Origin: Thalassotalea psychrophila
Lineage (GTDB): Bacteria > Pseudomonadota > Gammaproteobacteria > Enterobacterales > Alteromonadaceae
Direction of reading: 5' to 3'
NCBI RefSeq assembly: GCF_031583595.1
Contig: NZ_CP134145.1
Location: forward strand, 2,294,001 to 2,358,000
DNA length: 64,000 bases
Made by a program: the position numbers and the translations under genes. Shown here in pieces: positions 47,554 through 55,121 of this stretch. A model generated the notes under the pieces. The model worked only from the letters and a program-made list of their open reading frames with translations. It had not been told where the DNA came from and made no database searches. The first letter of the stretch is position 1. The number at the start of each line of letters is the position of its first letter.

Positions 47554-48570
47554 TCAAATCTTATTTCTATACTGTTGACGAAAAATAAGCGGAGACATAT
47601 TCATTTGGCGTTTGAAAATAGCGCTAAAATAACTACTGTCTTGATAACCCACATCCAAAGCAATATGTTTAATACTATTATCACTGTAAATCAGCATCTC
47701 TTTAGCCATTGTCAGCCGCAGTTCTTGTAAATATTGCAGAGGGTTATTGCCAGTCGCTTTTTGAAAACGGCGGGCAAAATTGCGCTTACTCATCCCAAAC
47801 TGTTGCACTAACTGAGCAAAATCAAATTCTTCGCTGTAGTTCAAATCCAGCCAATTTTGAATTTGTAATATCTGTTGGTCACTATGTTGACGTTGTGACT
47901 CTAATCCTAACGGCGGTACATCGTAAGTTCGACGAGTATCATATAACATATCTCGGCTGATCCCCTGGGCGACTTTAACGCCACATAACTTGGCAATGTT
48001 ATGCAACAGCATATCTGCAGACGAAGAAACACCAGCAACACAACAAAGATTATCACTTTGAGTGATTGATGCCTTCGCTTGCCAGTTAACCAATGGAAAT
48101 CGTTGTTTGAAGTCATCTAAATAATGCCAATAGGTGGTTGCCTCTCGACCATCAAGTAAACCTGCTTGCGCCAGCCAAAATACGCCACTGCCAAAGGCCA
48201 TGATTGGGGTTTTATGACGATTTTGTGCTTGTAACCAAGTAATTAATTTTGAATTCTTTTCAAGTTGTTCTTCAGCGTCTCCCCAAAAGTGGCTGAGCAC
48301 AATAAAATCCCATTGAGCATTTTCAACTAAGGCCACATCACATTGTATCGCCGTACCACTATAGGTTTTTATTGCTTCCCCTTCAGGGCTGGCAATGACC
48401 ACAGGAAATGCTTCAATCAGAGGAGATACTTCAGCTTTGGCGGCTGATTTTTGTTGCATCAATGCAAGGCGCAAGCTTGCACTGTAGAACATTTCTTTCG
48501 CTTGCATAATACCCAGGCCAAATACACCATCCGTCGCCACAATACAGACGCCTGATAAATCTTGTTTCAC
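47554..48570 (-). CDS. GlxA-type AraC-family regulator with DJ-1/PfpI domain
   Basis: The 338-residue protein has an N-terminal DJ-1/PfpI-like domain (about 5-195) with the nucleophile-elbow region AFGSGVFWLAQAGLLDGREATTYW. The Cys of active enzymes is missing there (GSG), as usual in regulators. The C-terminal helix-turn-helix (about 235-335) shows FAQLVQQFGMSKRNFARRFQK and IKHIALDVGYQDSSYFSAIF, then NMSPLIFRQQY. It is divergent from the acyl-CoA dehydrogenase at 48721, a likely target. The signal is unknown. Confidence 0.9.
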   Translation of the reverse strand: MKQDLSGVCIVATDGVFGLGIMQAKEMFYSASLRLALMQQKSAAKAEVSPLIEAFPVVIASPEGEAIKTYSGTAIQCDVALVENAQWDFIVLSHFWGDAEEQLEKNSKLITWLQAQNRHKTPIMAFGSGVFWLAQAGLLDGREATTYWHYLDDFKQRFPLVNWQAKASITQSDNLCCVAGVSSSADMLLHNIAKLCGVKVAQGISRDMLYDTRRTYDVPPLGLESQRQHSDQQILQIQNWLDLNYSEEFDFAQLVQQFGMSKRNFARRFQKATGNNPLQYLQELRLTMAKEMLIYSDNSIKHIALDVGYQDSSYFSAIFKRQMNMSPLIFRQQYRNKI

Positions 48571-48591
48571 TACTAAACCTTATTTTTTATC

Positions 48592-48614
48592 AATTGCATG
48601 GCAATTATACCATG
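48592..48614. promoter_or_regulatory. Small overlapping inverted repeats in the GlxA/acyl-CoA dehydrogenase gap
   Basis: AATTGC-ATG-GCAATT (48592-48606) overlaps CATGG-N8-CCATG (48597-48614) in the divergent region. This is operator-like but short, so confidence is low. Confidence 0.3.
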
Positions 48615-48720
48615 TTAGTTGGCGCTTTTGTCACTGACAATGGTGAGGTTTTCATGAATGATAGAGTCATTAATCCAGAGTTGTCTGGCATAACAATAAT
48701 TATTAAAGTGAGAGTACCCT

Positions 48721-49869
48721 ATGATCCCAAGAACCTTATTTGACTCTGATATGGAACTGTTTCGCGATACCGTTCGTAAATTCCTGAGCAACGAAGCTAC
48801 CCCGCGGCACGAAAGCTGGGAAGCGCAAAAGTTTGTCGATAGAGACTTTTGGCTGCAAGCTGGAGAGCAGGGTATGTTATGTCCACAATTACCTGAACAA
48901 TACGGTGGCTTTGGCGTTGATTTTCGTTATAACTGCATTGTTGATGAAGAGATTGGCCGTGCCGGTTTAAGCGGTTTAACCGGTTTTTTGATGCATTCAA
49001 ATATTGTCTGCGAATATATTCTTCATTACGGTAATGAGCAGCAAAAACAAAAATATCTGCCACAAATGGTCAGTGGTGAGGCCATAGGTGCGCTTGCCAT
49101 GAGTGAACCGGGTGCTGGCTCAGATGTAAAATCAATAAAAACTACGGCGGTTGATCAAGGTGATCATTACTTAGTTAATGGTTCAAAAACCTTCATCACT
49201 AATGGTTATTGCTCAGATATCATCGTTGTTGCCGTGAAAACAGATCCTACAGAAGGTAAACGTGGTGTTAGTCTGATCATTGTCGAAGCTGGTATGGCCG
49301 GTTTTGAAAAAGGCCAGAAGCTGAACAAAGCCGGCTCGCATGCTTGTGATACCGCAGAGCTGTTTTTCCAGGATGTAAAAGTACCGAAAGAGAACTTGTT
49401 AGGAGAAGAAGGCAAAGGTTTTTATTATTTGATGAATGATTTGGCGCAAGAACGTTTGGCCGTTGCCGTTAGTGGTCAGGCTGTTGCCGAGTCTATTCTT
49501 GAGCAGACCATTGAATATGTGCAAGAGCGTAAAGCATTTGGCAAAGAAGTTGCCAGTTTTCAAAATACCCGTTTTAAAATTGCCGAAATGGACACTGAAC
49601 TTTCGGTAGCCCGTGTCTATTTGGATAGATGTATAGAGTTACACTTACAAAAGCAACTCTGTGGTACTGAAGCGGCCAAACTTAAGTTACATATAACCGA
49701 CTTGCAATGTAAAGTGCTGGATGAGTGTGTACAGCTACATGGTGGCTACGGATATATGTGGGAATACCCAGTTACCCGGGCCTGGGCAGATTCGCGTGCG
49801 CAGCGTATCTATGCAGGCTCTAATGAGATCATGAAAGAGATAATTTCTCGTGAGATCTTTAGTCGATAA
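48721..49869 (+). CDS. Acyl-CoA dehydrogenase
   Basis: The 382-residue flavoenzyme has the family signatures GALAMSEPGAGSDV (123-136), YLVNGSKTFITNG (150-162) and QLHGGYGYM (338-346). The site used as catalytic Glu in short/medium-chain enzymes is Ala here (IYAGSNEI, Ala365). A Glu in LAQERL (Glu244) matches the alternative base of isovaleryl/long-chain-type dehydrogenases, so the substrate is likely branched or bulky. It removes two hydrogens at C2-C3 of an acyl-CoA and passes electrons to electron-transfer flavoprotein. A GAGAG ribosome site precedes the ATG. The gene is divergent from the GlxA-type regulator. Confidence 0.92.
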   Translation: MIPRTLFDSDMELFRDTVRKFLSNEATPRHESWEAQKFVDRDFWLQAGEQGMLCPQLPEQYGGFGVDFRYNCIVDEEIGRAGLSGLTGFLMHSNIVCEYILHYGNEQQKQKYLPQMVSGEAIGALAMSEPGAGSDVKSIKTTAVDQGDHYLVNGSKTFITNGYCSDIIVVAVKTDPTEGKRGVSLIIVEAGMAGFEKGQKLNKAGSHACDTAELFFQDVKVPKENLLGEEGKGFYYLMNDLAQERLAVAVSGQAVAESILEQTIEYVQERKAFGKEVASFQNTRFKIAEMDTELSVARVYLDRCIELHLQKQLCGTEAAKLKLHITDLQCKVLDECVQLHGGYGYMWEYPVTRAWADSRAQRIYAGSNEIMKEIISREIFSR

Positions 49870-50220
49870 ATCATGCTTTGACTATTATTACCATTGAGCA
49901 TACTGGCCAGTATGCTCATAACATTCAGAGCAAAAGCTACAAGTTTTGTTATGACTGCCAGGTAATTGTGTAGGCAATTGTGTCTTTTTAAGAGGCACTT
50001 GATAAGAGTCGCCTTTAAACTAGACAATCTCTTTATTGAATTATAAAAACTACTCAACTTTGGGTAATGCCTATCGTTATTAATTTAGGTTTATAAACTG
50101 TTGTTTAGTAGTAGATTATTTAATTACTAATTATCAAAACGCCACTATAAACTAGTTTTAAAAGCATTGTCTGTAATATACAATACTTCTAACTTTTACA
50201 TTAAAGATAGGACGTTTAGG
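49870..50220. other. Intergenic region with a perfect 22-base palindrome
   Basis: This 351-bp stretch between the acyl-CoA dehydrogenase and the TetR gene has no credible coding frame. It holds the palindrome at 49896-49917, a short direct repeat AATTGTGT near 49964 and 49976, and the palindrome AAACTAGTTT at 50149-50158 just before the TetR gene. Confidence 0.65.
49896..49917. terminator. Perfect 22-base palindrome after the acyl-CoA dehydrogenase
   Basis: GAGCATACTG and its complement arm meet around GGCC with no spacer (49896-49917), 26 bases after the stop codon. No U-run follows, so it may be a weak terminator hairpin, an mRNA-stability hairpin or a protein site. Confidence 0.4.
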
Positions 50221-50844
50221 TTGAAAGTAGGTGTACTTTTAAGACAATTGATATCTCAAAATCGCATTACAGATCCGAGCAGCCCCCGTGGCAAATTGCT
50301 TGCGTCTGCCGCAAAGTTATTTAAAAAGAAAGGTTACAGTAAAACAACTGTACGAGATTTAGCCGCAGAAGTGAGCATACTTTCAGGCAGTATATTTCAT
50401 CACTTTAAAAATAAAGACGAGATCCTGTTTGCAGTGATGAACGAAGTTGTGATCGCCATGGATGAAGCACTTAAATCAGAAATTAAAAAAGCACATACGA
50501 CTCTAGATAAAATTCGCGTTTTAATTTATATCGAATTGCAGTTTATTCATGGTAAAACCTCAAATGCTACCGCCGTTTTATTACATGAGTGGCGAGCATT
50601 AATCCCGGAAAAACAGCAGCAAATCTTATCTTCCCGGGCAGACTATTTTCAATTGTGGGATGAAGTATTAATTCAGGCTAAATCTGAGGGACTAATCGAA
50701 GTTGAGCCTGAATATCTTCGTCACTTTCTACATGGTGCTCTCACCTGGACTTCTCATTGGTATCAAGCCGGTGGTGAATTGTCTATCGATGGCTTAACTG
50801 ATCGTGTCTTGATCCTGGCATTAAAAAATAATATTGATCAGTGA
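50221..50844 (+). CDS. TetR-family transcriptional regulator
   Basis: About 207 residues with an N-terminal TetR helix-turn-helix (LLASAAKLFKKKGYSKTTVRDLAAEVSILSGSIFHHFKNK). The C-terminal ligand domain is like the KstR2/FadR-type TetR proteins that sense acyl-CoA esters (WHL-like LLHEWRALIPEKQQQIL). TTG at 50221 is chosen because TAGGACG lies 6 bases before it. A TTG at 50167 is possible. It stands between the acyl-CoA dehydrogenase and an AraC gene, and the nearby beta-oxidation genes are the likely targets. Palindromes at 50149 and 51982 could be its operators. Confidence 0.85.
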   Translation: MKVGVLLRQLISQNRITDPSSPRGKLLASAAKLFKKKGYSKTTVRDLAAEVSILSGSIFHHFKNKDEILFAVMNEVVIAMDEALKSEIKKAHTTLDKIRVLIYIELQFIHGKTSNATAVLLHEWRALIPEKQQQILSSRADYFQLWDEVLIQAKSEGLIEVEPEYLRHFLHGALTWTSHWYQAGGELSIDGLTDRVLILALKNNIDQ

Positions 50845-50852
50845 AATAAAGC

Positions 50853-51893
50853 TTAAATGAGCTTGTTGTATCTCGAAGGCGTAGTTCCTGTCCAGCGGGT
50901 GAATGCTCGGGTAAAGGAAGCCATTTCGCTGAAACCACATTTTTCTGCAACTTCATTTATATTTTTTTCAGTATGCTCAAGATAAAACGTGGCTTTACGT
51001 TGGCGAACGGTATCTTTTATTTCCATATAGCTGTTATTTTCATCTGCTAATTTTCGCTGCAATGTTCTAACTGACATACCTAAATTTTGGGCAAGCTGTT
51101 GCTGACTTGGAAACTGCGCATTGGGGGAGTTTGCAAGAAAATCTTTTATTTGACGAATAAAATCCAGGGTTTCGTGTTTATATTTAGCCAGAGACAGCGG
51201 CACTTCCAGGTATTGTTTTACTTTTTGATAATTACAGCGAATTGGTTGTTTTAGTATGCTTTTATCAAACGCTATTTCACACTGTGGCTTATTAAATGCA
51301 ATCGGACAATCAAACATATATTGATAGTCACTGACATTAATCGCATCACTGCAGGAAAAATATGCATACGCCAAAGGGATCTCTTTTTTAATTAAAACAG
51401 ATAATACGTCAGAACAAACATAAATAAACAAACTACAAATTAAATCATAAAAACGGGGATCTTTAACGTCGGGTAAAAATTGAATACGTACTAATGAATC
51501 ATCAACAATCGTATGTAAGCCTACGGTAGACTGTGATACCTTCAATACTTGTGCAACGGATTCTAATGCTTGCTCCAGGTTTACATCCAGACATGCCGAT
51601 TTTACCATTAGAGCGACCGTGCCCCGAGGCAATTTTGACATACCGGCACCTAAAAACTCATCATCTGAAAACTCAAGTAAGGTATTGTAACTATTAATCA
51701 GGTAATTCTTAGGGACGATGCCTTGCGGTTCATCAATGTCGGCTAAAGATAGCCCTATTATTTTTGCAAACTCTACTCTTTCTAAACCAATAGATTCGCC
51801 GATAAAACTAAAGTCACGAACAAACTTATTGGTAATAAATAACTGATCATTGTTATGTGATTTTTTACTTGTCTTTAAAGGTTCTCTCAACAC
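50853..51893 (-). CDS. AraC-family transcriptional regulator (Arabinose_bd type)
   Basis: The 346-residue protein starts at GTG with AAGGAAA upstream. It has an Arabinose_bd-like N-terminal domain (LSLADIDEPQGIVPKNYLINSY, ALMVKSACLDVNLEQALESVAQVL) and a C-terminal helix-turn-helix (LAQNLGMSVRTLQRKLADEN, INEVAEKCGFSEMASFTRAFTRW, TPSRYN). It is convergent with the TetR gene (8 bases between stops) and divergent from the MaoC/SDR/acyl-CoA dehydrogenase operon at 52079, which it probably controls. The resemblance to the AraC at 36979 suggests related ligands. Confidence 0.9.
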   Translation of the reverse strand: MLREPLKTSKKSHNNDQLFITNKFVRDFSFIGESIGLERVEFAKIIGLSLADIDEPQGIVPKNYLINSYNTLLEFSDDEFLGAGMSKLPRGTVALMVKSACLDVNLEQALESVAQVLKVSQSTVGLHTIVDDSLVRIQFLPDVKDPRFYDLICSLFIYVCSDVLSVLIKKEIPLAYAYFSCSDAINVSDYQYMFDCPIAFNKPQCEIAFDKSILKQPIRCNYQKVKQYLEVPLSLAKYKHETLDFIRQIKDFLANSPNAQFPSQQQLAQNLGMSVRTLQRKLADENNSYMEIKDTVRQRKATFYLEHTEKNINEVAEKCGFSEMASFTRAFTRWTGTTPSRYNKLI

Positions 51894-51981
51894 AACTGTA
51901 GTTTCCTTAACTTACATCTGTTTGGCTTTTGTTTTTATGCGCCAACAAAGATTGGAAATGGCATTTGTTGTCATATAAAAG

Positions 51982-52030
51982 CAAGTTTGAAACTTGTAAG
52001 TTTTATTAATCAACAACTTATTGTTAACAA
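51982..52030. promoter_or_regulatory. Palindrome cluster before the beta-oxidation operon
   Basis: CAAGTTTGAAACTTG (51982-51996) is a perfect palindrome about one central base. AACAA-CTTA-TTGTT (52012-52025) and TTGTTAACAA (52021-52030) follow. They sit in the divergent AraC/MaoC region, within 100 bp of the operon start, and suit a TetR or AraC operator. Confidence 0.5.
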
Positions 52031-52078
52031 ATACTCTAAAAGTAATTGTTGGCTTTTGGATTTTTTAATGAGGCTAGT

Positions 52079-52519
52079 ATGTTAAATAAAGCCGCTATAG
52101 GCAAATCATTTCCTCCGGTTATTGCAGAGGTTGAAAAAGGTCGGTTACGATTTTTCGCTAAAGCTATCGGTGAGGCTAACCCTATTTACACCTGTGAATT
52201 GGCTGCGAAATCGGCTGGTTATCCATCTCTTCCTCTTGCTCCCACTTTTTTATTTAGTTTAAAAATGGATGTGCCTGAGCCGTTTGGCAATTATGAAAGC
52301 ATTGGCGTTTCGTTATCTAAGGTATTACATGCGAATCAGGCATTTGCATATCATCAGGACGTTATTGCCGGAGATACTTTGAGGTTCGACTCTGAAGTTA
52401 CTGATATATACGATAAAAGAAATGGATTACTCGAGTTCTTAGTAGAAAAAACTAAAGTATCAAACCAGCATGGCGATCATGTTGCTGATTTAACAACAAC
52501 ACTTGTTGTGCGTAATTAA
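52079..52519 (+). CDS. MaoC-type protein, N-terminal (non-catalytic) dehydratase-like subunit
   Basis: About 146 residues. The ATG at 52079 follows GAGG by 6 bases. A start at 52046 lacks a site and is rejected. The hot-dog fold of the MaoC_dehydrat_N kind is shown by RLRFFAKAIGEANPIYTCELAAKSAGYPSLPLAPTFLF. The usual D-x4-H hydratase motif is absent (ANPIY in its place), so it is probably the structural half of a two-chain hydratase with the next gene, 26 bp downstream. Such heteromeric hydratases act on bulky enoyl-CoA, for example steroid side chains. It is the first gene of the operon. Confidence 0.82.
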   Translation: MLNKAAIGKSFPPVIAEVEKGRLRFFAKAIGEANPIYTCELAAKSAGYPSLPLAPTFLFSLKMDVPEPFGNYESIGVSLSKVLHANQAFAYHQDVIAGDTLRFDSEVTDIYDKRNGLLEFLVEKTKVSNQHGDHVADLTTTLVVRN

Positions 52520-52545
52520 ATAATTGCGATGAGAGGATTACAGTA

Positions 52546-52959
52546 ATGATTAAGTTCAATGAAGTTAACGTAGGTGACCAACTACCTATATTAACCACCA
52601 ACCCCATTTCTCGTACTACTTTGGCATTGTTTGCTGGCGCATCAGGCGATCATAACCCGATACATATAGATTTAGATTTTGCCAAACGTGCAGGGCTCAA
52701 TGATGTGATTGCCCATGGCATGCTATCTATGGCTTATTTGGGACGTTTATTAACGGGCTGGGTACCACAAAATGCCATCAAGGGGATTGAAGTTCGTTTT
52801 ACCGCAATTACACAGGTTTTTGCAAAAATAACCTGTAGTGGCATTGTCAAAGAAAAATTAATACGCGATGGCAAACAAATCATTCAAATACTGGTTGAAG
52901 CGAAAGATGAGCATAACGAAGTTAAAGTTTCAGGCATTGCTGAAATACAAATCGATTAA
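52546..52959 (+). CDS. MaoC-like (R)-specific enoyl-CoA hydratase
   Basis: The 137-residue hot-dog protein has the hydratase-2 motif D-x4-H in ASGDHNPIHIDLDFAKRAG and the following VIAHGMLSMAYLGRLL. It adds water to a 2-enoyl-CoA to give the (R)-3-hydroxyacyl-CoA. The neighbour upstream lacks the catalytic pair, so the two likely form one enzyme. The SDR downstream would oxidise the (R)-alcohol, the same two steps joined in peroxisomal multifunctional enzyme type 2. AGAGG precedes the ATG. Confidence 0.88.
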   Translation: MIKFNEVNVGDQLPILTTNPISRTTLALFAGASGDHNPIHIDLDFAKRAGLNDVIAHGMLSMAYLGRLLTGWVPQNAIKGIEVRFTAITQVFAKITCSGIVKEKLIRDGKQIIQILVEAKDEHNEVKVSGIAEIQID

Positions 52960-53006
52960 CGTTGAGCGGATTTAAATATATGGCTAGTAAAAAAGAGAGT
53001 GCAATT

Positions 53007-53831
53007 ATGAAAAAATTACAGAATAAAGTGGCATTAATCACCGGCTCTGGCCGTGGTATTGGTAAAGCACTGGCGTTAAAACTTGCCGGTGAAGGTGCAA
53101 AAGTTGTCATTAATGATTTAGATGATGGCCCGGCAGCAGAAACTGTGGCAGAAATTGTTGCCGCAGGTGGTCAGGCGGTTGCCTTCGTTGGCAGTGTAAT
53201 AGAAGCCGGGTTTGCCGAGGAGTTCATAGGTGTTGCCAAGAAATCATTTGGTACACCCGACATTTTGGTGAATAACGCCGGCTATACCTGGGACTCAATG
53301 ATCCATAAGGCAACCGATAAACAATTTGATGCGATGTACGATATTCATGTCAAGGCGCCATTTCAATTAAATCGTGCATTCACCCAGGCAGTTGTTCCTG
53401 CGGCAAAATTAGAAGCAGAGAATGGCAAAGAAGTGTTTCGAAAAATCATCAATATATCTTCGGTTGCCGGTGAATATGGAAACGTTGGTCAGGTTAATTA
53501 TTCATCAATGAAATCAGCACTCGGCGGCATGACCAAAACTTTATCGAAAGAATTAGGTCGTCACAAAATTAACGTAAACTGTGTTGCTTTTGGCGTTATC
53601 GAAACTCGTTTGACTCAGGCAACGGATGAGAAGAAAACCATCGTGGTTGACGGTAATGAAGTCGGTATTGGTATTCCAGAAAAAATCAGTGCCGGGTTAT
53701 CAAGCATGGTGCCTTTAGGGCGGAGTGGCAGCGCCGCTGAAGCTGCCGACGGTATTTATCTCTTTTGTACTCCAGAATCAAATTACATCAGTGGCCAAAC
53801 CGTCATTGTTGGTGGCGGCTTAAGAATGTAG
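53007..53831 (+). CDS. Short-chain dehydrogenase, probable (3R)-hydroxyacyl-CoA dehydrogenase
   Basis: About 274 residues. The SDR signatures are TGSGRGIGK near the start, NNAGYTWDSM, a Ser in NISSVAGEYG and Y-x3-K in YSSMKSALGG. The ATG at 53007 has GAGAG 7 bases upstream. Starts at 52980 or 52962 are possible but less likely. The long form with the AEAADGIYLFCTPESNYISGQ end resembles the dehydrogenase part of fungal/peroxisomal multifunctional enzyme 2. Its place right after a MaoC (R)-hydratase pair and before an acyl-CoA dehydrogenase fits oxidation of (R)-3-hydroxyacyl-CoA to the 3-oxoacyl-CoA. Confidence 0.86.
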   Translation: MKKLQNKVALITGSGRGIGKALALKLAGEGAKVVINDLDDGPAAETVAEIVAAGGQAVAFVGSVIEAGFAEEFIGVAKKSFGTPDILVNNAGYTWDSMIHKATDKQFDAMYDIHVKAPFQLNRAFTQAVVPAAKLEAENGKEVFRKIINISSVAGEYGNVGQVNYSSMKSALGGMTKTLSKELGRHKINVNCVAFGVIETRLTQATDEKKTIVVDGNEVGIGIPEKISAGLSSMVPLGRSGSAAEAADGIYLFCTPESNYISGQTVIVGGGLRM

Positions 53832-53841
53832 GAGATTGATT

Positions 53842-55002
53842 GTGATAGCTTTTAATTGTAGCTGGCTAAATGAAGATTTACGTATGTTTTCTGATTCAAT
53901 CAATAAATTTATTGATCAGGAAATCGGCCCAAACTATGAACGCTGGGAGCACGATAAATGGTTGCCCAGAGAAGTCTGGAATAAGTTAGGCAATGCCGGG
54001 CTCTTGTGCGTTGATATTCCGGAACAATATGGCGGATTTGGTGCGGATTTCAAATTTTCTGCAATTATCAATGATATTTTTTACCGTCGAGGTTTTGGGG
54101 CCATTGCCGGTGGCGGCATCGGCGTTCATGCCGGCATCGTTGCCCATTATATTTTAAATATGGGGACTGAAACACAAAAACAAACCTACTTACCGAAAAT
54201 GGTCAGCGGTGAATATGTTGGTGCCATCGGTATGACAGAGCCTGGTGCGGGTAGTGATTTAAAAGAAATTAAAACCACCGCAACAAAAGTGGCGGGTGGT
54301 TATCTGATAAATGGCAGTAAAACCTTTATTTCAAACGGTCAGCATTGCGATATTGTCGTACTCGCTTGTAAAACCGACCCGAAAGCCGGTGCCAAAGGGG
54401 TTTCACTATTTATTGTAGAAACAAACACTGCTGGCTTTGTAAAAGGCAAAAAACTCAGCAAGTTAGGTATACATTTACAAGATACCTCTGAACTGTTTTT
54501 TAATGACATGTTTGTTCCAGATGATGCGGTATTAGGTACGCTAAATAGTGGGTTTATCTCGATGATGAAAGAGTTGCCCCGAGAGCGCCTGATCCTTGCG
54601 ATAAGTGCACAAGCCGCCTGTGAGGGCATGCTAGATATTACCCTTGATTACGTAAAGCAGCGCAATGCCTTTGGCAAAAGAGTCGCTGACTTTCAAAATA
54701 CCCGTTTTAAACTCGCGGAACTTGCCACTGCAGTACGTATTCAAAAAGCCTTTGTCGATCAATGTGTCAGTTTACTCGCTGATAACCAGCTTGATGCGGT
54801 TACTGCTGCAATGGCTAAGTTACATACCACTGAATTGCAAGGAAAAGTCGCTGATGAATGTCTGCAGTTTTTTGGTGGTTACGGTTATATGACCGAATAC
54901 CGAATTGGCCGGGAATTTGTCGATGCCCGGGTACAGCGTATCTATGGCGGTACCTCAGAAATAATGAAGGAGATCATTGGCAAAGAGCTGATCAAAGATT
55001 GA
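53842..55002 (+). CDS. Acyl-CoA dehydrogenase
   Basis: About 386 residues. GTG at 53842 is the likely start, 7 bases after AGGAG. A TTG at 53836 is too close to that site. Signatures are AIGMTEPGAGSDL, YLINGSKTFISNG and FFGGYGYMTE. As in the enzyme at 48721, the C-terminal Glu position is not Glu (IYGGTSEIMKEI). A Glu in LPRERLILAI fits the isovaleryl/long-chain-type catalytic base. The two enzymes are clearly paralogous, so the pathway may dehydrogenate two different chain intermediates. It closes the first operon block and is followed by a hairpin. Confidence 0.92.
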   Translation: MIAFNCSWLNEDLRMFSDSINKFIDQEIGPNYERWEHDKWLPREVWNKLGNAGLLCVDIPEQYGGFGADFKFSAIINDIFYRRGFGAIAGGGIGVHAGIVAHYILNMGTETQKQTYLPKMVSGEYVGAIGMTEPGAGSDLKEIKTTATKVAGGYLINGSKTFISNGQHCDIVVLACKTDPKAGAKGVSLFIVETNTAGFVKGKKLSKLGIHLQDTSELFFNDMFVPDDAVLGTLNSGFISMMKELPRERLILAISAQAACEGMLDITLDYVKQRNAFGKRVADFQNTRFKLAELATAVRIQKAFVDQCVSLLADNQLDAVTAAMAKLHTTELQGKVADECLQFFGGYGYMTEYRIGREFVDARVQRIYGGTSEIMKEIIGKELIKD

Positions 55003-55009
55003 TAAAAAA

Positions 55010-55040
55010 CAACAGGTAGGTTTTTAGCAACTGCCTGTTG
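55010..55040 (+). terminator. Hairpin after the acyl-CoA dehydrogenase
   Basis: CAACAGGTAG and CTGCCTGTTG form a 10-bp stem (one G-T pair) 7 bases after the stop codon. No strong U-run follows, so partial termination is likely. Confidence 0.5.
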
Positions 55041-55071
55041 TTGTGTAGTACGCAGCAGTAATCGAAAAGTA

Positions 55072-55103
55072 ATAGAAAAATAGAAAAATAGAAAAATATA
55101 AAA
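55072..55103 (+). repeat. Tandem octamer repeat in the leader of TonB receptor 3
   Basis: ATAGAAAA occurs three times in perfect tandem (55072-55095) and a fourth altered copy (ATATAAAA) follows. The tract ends about 18 bases before the receptor start codon. Slippage of such a tract could change promoter or leader spacing. Confidence 0.6.
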
Positions 55104-55121
55104 AATAAAAATGGGGATAGT

